Below, in pieces: positions 60,078 through 64,000 of a stretch of 64,000 nucleotides of DNA (positions are counted from its first letter, which is position 1; every line of letters begins with the position of its first letter). The stretch lies in contig JAFURZ010000007.1 of assembly GCA_017480785.1 (NCBI GenBank), positions 186,001 to 250,000 of the forward strand, given 5' to 3'. The DNA comes from Bacteroidales bacterium. Its GTDB lineage: Bacteria > Bacteroidota > Bacteroidia > Bacteroidales > P3. The translations under genes were made by a program, and so were the position numbers. The notes below the pieces were generated by a model. The model worked only from the letters and a program-made list of their open reading frames with translations, was not told where the DNA came from and did not search any database.

Positions 60078-61166
60078 CTACTCACGGCTGACCACCAGCC
60101 TCTTGGCGGCAGGGCCGAGGGGGGTGTGGAGGCGAAGCACATATACACCATCCGGCCACGTGTCGACACGGAGCGTATGGCCGGTGCCTGAAACCTGCTG
60201 TTCCATCAGCTTCTGACCCTTCGCATCATACACTTCCACGCGCGACATGCCGACGCTCGACACCACGCGCACCTCCGTCACCGCAGGATTGGGTGTCAGC
60301 GCCACAAAACGCTCCAGCCCCGTGGCAGCAATCCTCACGCTGTCGCCACCACCATGCGACGCGGTGTCGACATAGTCGTACCGATGCGTGGTATCCAGAA
60401 TGGGGAAGGCCAGGAATATCTGGCTCTCCTTTGCATATACCCAGTGATCATACTGGTACCAGAATAATCCGTTCTGGCACGTCGCCGGGCCCGGGCCAAT
60501 ATTCAAAGTGTTCCATGTTATGGGCCACGTGTAGAAAGGCCTGTCAGGGCACTTGTCCTCACGGTCGAAATTGTGGCATGTCATGCCTATATAAAACGTG
60601 TCGACAACCGTCACCGCACTGTCGAAGTACAACTCATAGAACGGCAACGGCGGAGTGGAACCCTCCATCCATTCACGCTCCCTGGTCCCCAGGTCGAGAT
60701 AATAGGACACAGGTGTTGTCTTAATGTTGAGCATAACCTGCTGCCCTTTCTGACGTACCGAGTCGCCCGAGGGTTCGTAGAGGCCCATATACTCGTAGGC
60801 CTGGTCGTAGCAGCTGGTGTCGCACATCATCGAAAGGTTGTGGTTATACGTCCCCGAATCAATATAGGGATGCGGCACGCCGTTTTCGTCATACACCTCA
60901 TACTCCCGTACCACCATCTCCAACGTCGACATGCTGACCGCCACCCCGTACACCTGCAACGAATCCTCGGAGTAAAACTGTTTCCCGCAGGCCTTCGGAT
61001 ACATATAAATGAAAGAATGGGCAATCACAGTATTCAACCTTGGGTCGATGTCTCGCCAACAGTTGTAGTAATAATACTCAGGCAACTGCGCGGAATGCAC
61101 CGTCACCTGCGCCGCCATCGGCAGCATTGCGCTCAGCAGCGACAATGACAACAACAACCTTTTCAT
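60078..61166 (-). CDS. secreted protein with T9SS type A sorting domain
   Basis: A 362-residue protein with signal peptide MKRLLLSLSLLSAMLPMAAQ, a Tyr/Asp-rich N-terminal domain of about 260 residues with several cysteines (CDTSCYDQ, CHNFDREDKC) and no recognised fold, and a C-terminal type A sorting domain (about 285-362: ALTPNPAVTEVRVVSSVGMSRVEVYDAKGQKLMEQQVSG...GVYVLRLHTPLG). It is predicted type IX secretion cargo. Monocistronic; its promoter -7 box is at 61197. Confidence 0.8.
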   Translation of the reverse strand: MKRLLLSLSLLSAMLPMAAQVTVHSAQLPEYYYYNCWRDIDPRLNTVIAHSFIYMYPKACGKQFYSEDSLQVYGVAVSMSTLEMVVREYEVYDENGVPHPYIDSGTYNHNLSMMCDTSCYDQAYEYMGLYEPSGDSVRQKGQQVMLNIKTTPVSYYLDLGTREREWMEGSTPPLPFYELYFDSAVTVVDTFYIGMTCHNFDREDKCPDRPFYTWPITWNTLNIGPGPATCQNGLFWYQYDHWVYAKESQIFLAFPILDTTHRYDYVDTASHGGGDSVRIAATGLERFVALTPNPAVTEVRVVSSVGMSRVEVYDAKGQKLMEQQVSGTGHTLRVDTWPDGVYVLRLHTPLGPAAKRLVVSRE

Positions 61167-61196
61167 AACCTTTATTTTTTTATTCACAAACTTTTG

Positions 61197-61204
61197 CAAA
61201 AATA
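61197..61204 (-). promoter_or_regulatory. -7 box of T9SS cargo gene
   Basis: TATTTTTG on the minus strand, 30 bp upstream of the start at 61166. Confidence 0.7.
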
Positions 61205-61285
61205 CAAAGAATTCCCGACATGGCAAAAAAAATTTCTTCCGCACAGGGCCAACGATTGAAAATTACCATATCGATGCAGCGACAA

Positions 61286-61474
61286 GAGCCTCGAAGAGGC
61301 TCTATTTCAATAACCCCACACGGAAGTGTGGGGTACATTCTGTCTCTTGCCAAGCGTCTCGAAGAGACGCGACAATGCTATCGGTCGCGTCTCTTCGAGA
61401 CGCAATTCTCGCGAGGGACTCAATAACCCCACACTTCCGTGTGGGGTTATTGAGATTGAGCCTCTTCGAGGCTC
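61286..61474. repeat. nested palindrome of about 189 bp
   Basis: Three pairs of arms match perfectly: 61286-61302 with 61458-61474 (GAGCCTC words), 61307-61334 with 61426-61453 (28 bp, ACCCCACAC words) and 61354-61373 with 61384-61403 (20 bp, GCGTCTC words). Each arm is itself a near-palindrome (for example GAGCCTCGAAGAGGCTC), so hairpins sit within a larger hairpin. It lies between divergent promoters and encodes nothing. Confidence 0.9.
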
Positions 61475-61601
61475 TTATCGGCCAAGCCGATGTCAGATTT
61501 GATGCGTATGCCCCAAACCATCCAGCAGCCGACACATCCGCGTCGCGCCCCGGGCAGGTGCCCCACCGACCCTCCGTTCGCGCCCTCTCCCCTCCCCACA
61601 T
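61475..61601. other. intergenic, nothing recognised
   Basis: GC-rich spacer between two palindromes; no gene, RNA or promoter is visible. Confidence 0.5.
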
Positions 61602-61710
61602 CCTCCGCCATTTTAACGGTAGTATTACGCTAGTATTACGGTAGTATTACGGTTTAAAAGCGTAATACTACCGTAATACTAGCGTAATACTACCGTTAAA
61701 ATGGCGGAGG
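61602..61710. repeat. perfect palindrome with 50-bp arms
   Basis: Arms 61602-61651 and 61661-61710 are complementary at all 50 positions around a 9-nt centre (GTTTAAAAG). The arm reads outward CCTCCGCCATTTTAACGG followed by three 11-nt units GTAGTATTACG / CTAGTATTACG / GTAGTATTACG. Its outer words recur at the ends of the elements at 42.2 and 50.6 kb. Confidence 0.95.
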
Positions 61711-61770
61711 TGACCCAGGGGGAAAAGGGGCCGGAATGCAATTATTTTTTGCCATGTCGGATTTTTTTCG

Positions 61771-61778
61771 TAATTTTG
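61771..61778 (+). promoter_or_regulatory. -7 box of starch-synthase-like gene
   Basis: TAATTTTG, 29 bp upstream of the start at 61808. Confidence 0.7.
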
Positions 61779-61807
61779 CATTTTGGATATATTATACACT
61801 TACCATC

Positions 61808-62629
61808 ATGGCGAAAGGAAGGATATTATTTGTAAGTCAGGAAATTATGCCGTTTTCTGAAGAGAGTGAGCTGTCGACGTTGGGCCGCTACCTGCCTGCC
61901 AAAACACAGGAGATGGGGCGCGAGATAAGGGTTTTCATGCCTAAGTTTGCCTCGGTCAACGAACGCAAGCACCAACTGCACGAGGTGATACGCCTCAGTG
62001 GCATGAACCTTATTGTGAACAACTGCGACCGCCAGCTCATCATCAAGGTGGGGTCCATCCCCACGGCGCGCATGCAGGTGTACTTCATCGACAACGAGGA
62101 GTACTTCATGGGGCGCCCGGCGGCGACCCTCGCGGGCGGCACCCTGGCCAAGGACAGCGACGAGCAGCTGCTCTTCTTCGGCCGCGGATGCCTCGAGGCC
62201 GTGCGCAAGCTGGCCTGGCAGCCGCACCTGATTAACTTCAGCGGCTGGTTCACCTCGATGATACCCTTCTACATGCGCCGCATCAACAAGGAGAACGCCT
62301 TCTTCAGCGGCACCAAGCTGGTCATCACCCTGATGGACGACAGCTTCAAGGGCCCCATCGGGGGCGACCTGGAGCGCAAGATGAAAGCCGACAACGCCAC
62401 GGCCAAGGACCTGCGCCTCTACGGCGAGGCCAACTACATGGGCCTGATGAAGTCGGCCATCACCTACTCCCAGGGCGTCATCATCGGCTCGAAGAACGCC
62501 AACCCCGAGCTGGTGGCCTTCGCCAAGGAGAACAAGCGCAACGTGCTCGACTACACGGAAGACCGCGACGAATTCTACAACCACATCAACAAGTTCTACG
62601 ACAGCATCATCGGAAGGATTGAGAGTTAG
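61808..62629 (+). CDS. short glycogen/starch synthase-like protein
   Basis: A 273-residue protein covering only the N-terminal GT5 half: ILFVSQEIMPFSEESELSTLGRYLPAKTQEMGREIRVFMPKF resembles the ADP-glucose-binding start KVLFVASEVAPFAKTGGLADVVG, but the Lys-x-Gly-Gly is replaced (SEESELSTLG), and the C-terminal GT-B domain is absent. I think such short proteins are encoded beside DUF4270 and panC in other Bacteroidales and have no proven synthase activity. It is followed by DUF4270 after 54 bp. Confidence 0.8.
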   Translation: MAKGRILFVSQEIMPFSEESELSTLGRYLPAKTQEMGREIRVFMPKFASVNERKHQLHEVIRLSGMNLIVNNCDRQLIIKVGSIPTARMQVYFIDNEEYFMGRPAATLAGGTLAKDSDEQLLFFGRGCLEAVRKLAWQPHLINFSGWFTSMIPFYMRRINKENAFFSGTKLVITLMDDSFKGPIGGDLERKMKADNATAKDLRLYGEANYMGLMKSAITYSQGVIIGSKNANPELVAFAKENKRNVLDYTEDRDEFYNHINKFYDSIIGRIES

Positions 62630-62679
62630 TTTACGGTTTACAGTTTACGGTTTACAGTTTATAAGTTTAAGGTTTAAAG
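62630..62679 (+). repeat. tandem 7-nt TTTACGG/TTTACAG array
   Basis: Seven consecutive units: TTTACGG, TTTACAG, TTTACGG, TTTACAG, TTTATAAG, TTTAAGG, TTTAAAG, ending 4 nt before the DUF4270 start. No inverted copy is present here. Confidence 0.9.
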
Positions 62680-62683
62680 CTGA

Positions 62684-63922
62684 ATGAAGAAACTACTTTT
62701 CCCCGCAGCCATACTGCTTCTGCTTGCCGTCACAGGCTGCACCGACGAGGAGTCGGGTCTGGGGTTGAACCTCGTGGATGGCAACACCCTCTACAACGGC
62801 CAGCAGGCCACCCTCACCGCCAACCGCGCCCTGAGTGTGCGCGACGACTCGCTGACGACCACCGGCTTCGACTATGGCGTCATCGGCAACTACCAGGACG
62901 CCACCTTCGGCAGCGTCAGCGCCACCCTCTACACCCAGATTGCCCTCGACCAGCACACCGGCAGCATCAACATAGCCGAGAACATCATCGACTCGGTTGT
63001 GCTCACCCTCGTGAAGGACCACACCTTCCCCGACAGCACGGCCTCCTACAACTTCCATTTCGAGGTGATGCGCCTCGCCGAGCCGCTGCTGACCGACACG
63101 GTCTACTACAGCTGCGACACCCTGGCGGTGGACCCGACGGCCAAATACTTCGACCAGACGGTCACCGTGACCCCCACCGACTCGATTGTGCGCCTCAAGC
63201 TCGACAACTCCATCAGCACCATCCTCAACCAGACCGGCACCGCCGAGGAGTTCATCAACGCCACCAAGGGCCTGCGCATCCGCATCACCGATGCCGGCAG
63301 CACCGGCATGCTGGGCATCAACTTCAGGGCCACAAAGACCTGCCTCACCGTCTATCACCGCTATAGCAGCGAAGACACCGTCGACGCGGAGTATCCCTTC
63401 CTGCTGGGCAACGGCACGGCTCACTTCATCCACTTCCACCACGACTATACGGGTAGCGTCACCGGTGGAGCCGACAGCCTCGACGGCACCACGGCGCTCT
63501 ACCTCGAGCCGCTGGGCGGCTACAATATGCTCGTCAGCTTCGACGACGCCGTCCGCACCTTCGCCGCGGCCCATCCCACCGCCGTGCTGCACCACGCCGA
63601 GCTGCTGCTGCCCGTCGCCTCGTCGGTGACACCGCCCGACCGCGTGCTGGCCGTCGGCAAGCGTGCCGAGGGCGACGAGGCCTACATCGACGACCTGATG
63701 ATGGACCTCATACACATGTCCCGCTTCGACGGCACCTACGACGCCAGCCGCAACTGCTACCGCCTGCGGGTGACCCAGCATGTGCAGGGCCTCCTCCGCC
63801 AAGGGGCCGACCCCGGCACCCTGCTCGTGCTCAACTCGCGCCGCAGCTCGGCAGCCCGAGCCATCGTCAACGGCCTCTCGGCCACCGACCACCCCCGCAT
63901 CGAATTAATCTACACCGAATAG
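62684..63922 (+). CDS. DUF4270 lipoprotein
   Basis: A 412-residue protein with lipobox AVTGC (Cys19). The N-terminal DEESGLGLNLVDGNTLYNGQQATLTANRALSVRDDSLTTTGFDYGVIGNYQDATFGSVSATLYTQIAL matches the DUF4270 family; a beta-rich body with VVLTL and IRIRITDAGSTGMLGINFRA follows. Members are abundant in Bacteroidetes and have no known function. It sits after the starch-synthase-like gene, an arrangement I recall from other Bacteroidales. Confidence 0.88.
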   Translation: MKKLLFPAAILLLLAVTGCTDEESGLGLNLVDGNTLYNGQQATLTANRALSVRDDSLTTTGFDYGVIGNYQDATFGSVSATLYTQIALDQHTGSINIAENIIDSVVLTLVKDHTFPDSTASYNFHFEVMRLAEPLLTDTVYYSCDTLAVDPTAKYFDQTVTVTPTDSIVRLKLDNSISTILNQTGTAEEFINATKGLRIRITDAGSTGMLGINFRATKTCLTVYHRYSSEDTVDAEYPFLLGNGTAHFIHFHHDYTGSVTGGADSLDGTTALYLEPLGGYNMLVSFDDAVRTFAAAHPTAVLHHAELLLPVASSVTPPDRVLAVGKRAEGDEAYIDDLMMDLIHMSRFDGTYDASRNCYRLRVTQHVQGLLRQGADPGTLLVLNSRRSSAARAIVNGLSATDHPRIELIYTE

Positions 63923-63934
63923 ACCCAACCGACC

Positions 63935-64000
63935 ATGAAGAGAATCATCCTCACCGCAGCATTGGCACTCGCGCTGCCCACGCTCCTCACAGCCCAGACC
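63935..64000 (+). CDS. start of an exported protein, 3' end outside window
   Basis: Only 22 codons are visible: a signal peptide MKRIILTAALALALPTLLTA followed by Gln-Thr. It begins 12 bp after the DUF4270 stop, so it is probably in the same operon. The product cannot be told. Confidence 0.6.
   Translation, partial: MKRIILTAALALALPTLLTAQT

Noticed and set aside
61302-61644. Short reading frames on both strands over the nested palindrome
   Set aside because: They have no start context or homology and arise from the inverted-repeat words; the two strands translate into similar peptides, as expected for a palindrome.

Overview
The window looks like the chromosome of an anaerobic, GC-rich (by eye roughly 58-60%) member of the Bacteroidales (Bacteroidota). 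The evidence is TonB-dependent receptors paired with DUF4249, BspA-type leucine-rich repeats, three proteins ending in type IX secretion (T9SS) type A sorting domains, a C10 streptopain-like peptidase, DUF3078, DUF4270 and DUF4296 proteins, TAnnTTTG -7 promoter boxes, almost no Shine-Dalgarno sequences, and an [FeFe]-hydrogenase maturase. I see no phage, plasmid, transposase or CRISPR. I cannot name a species.

Layout. 1-10 kb: one tightly packed plus-strand cluster (outer-membrane barrel, HerA-like ATPase, M16 peptidase, Kv-type channel, TonB receptor with DUF4249 lipoprotein, 2-hydroxyacid dehydrogenase, DUF3109, LspA), then tRNA-Phe. 10.5-13 kb: TM1266-type regulator with hydG, and a porin-like protein. 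13-14.3 kb: the activated-methyl-cycle pair mtnN-luxS on the minus strand. 14.4-20.7 kb: an orphan histidine kinase facing a C10 peptidase and two DUF3857/transglutaminase proteins. 21-27 kb: tRNA-Gln, a large outer-membrane receptor, a BlaI/BlaR1-TonB/LRR-lipoprotein operon. 27.1-28.4 kb: an AT-rich island with a barrel protein and a broken GH16 gene. 28.4-33.2 kb: thioredoxin-fold lipoprotein, T9SS LRR protein, the rpsF-rpsR-rplI operon and a six-tRNA cluster. 33.2-42.1 kb: mutS, an ABC-F ATPase, TonB, and an AddA/RecB-like helicase-nuclease. 42.4-48.8 kb: methylmalonyl-CoA mutase small subunit, LptF/G permease, SufE, SufT-like protein, OppC-like permease, a DUF4143 ATPase. 48.9-51.8 kb: a run of small lipoproteins. 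51.9-57.2 kb: tRNA-Val and a minus-strand operon sufC-sufD-(TPR/propeller/OmpA protein)-msbA in which every junction overlaps. 57.6-64 kb: SAM hydrolase-like gene, DUF3078, RecX, a T9SS cargo protein, a short starch-synthase-like protein, DUF4270 and the start of a secreted protein.

The most unusual content is between the genes. Many intergenic regions hold long palindromes or tandem arrays built from 7-11-nt words. At least three recurring families can be recognised by eye: (1) 140-152-bp elements with ends AACGGCGAATT / AATTCGCCGTT at 24.7, 38.6 and 45.8 kb; (2) about 105-bp elements at 42.2 and 50.8 kb sharing two interlocked inverted repeats and a compensatory base-pair change; (3) elements with CCCCACATCCTC-like ends, including a palindrome at 61.6 kb with 50-bp arms that match at every base. 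A nested palindrome at 61.3 kb, a triple 23-bp operator-like repeat before the DUF4143 ATPase, and a 9-nt word repeat embedded in frame inside a dehydrogenase gene complete the picture. Some of these sit at gene 3' ends and may act as terminators, but others lie in divergent promoter regions. I infer that they are an uncharacterised class of structured, modular repeats.
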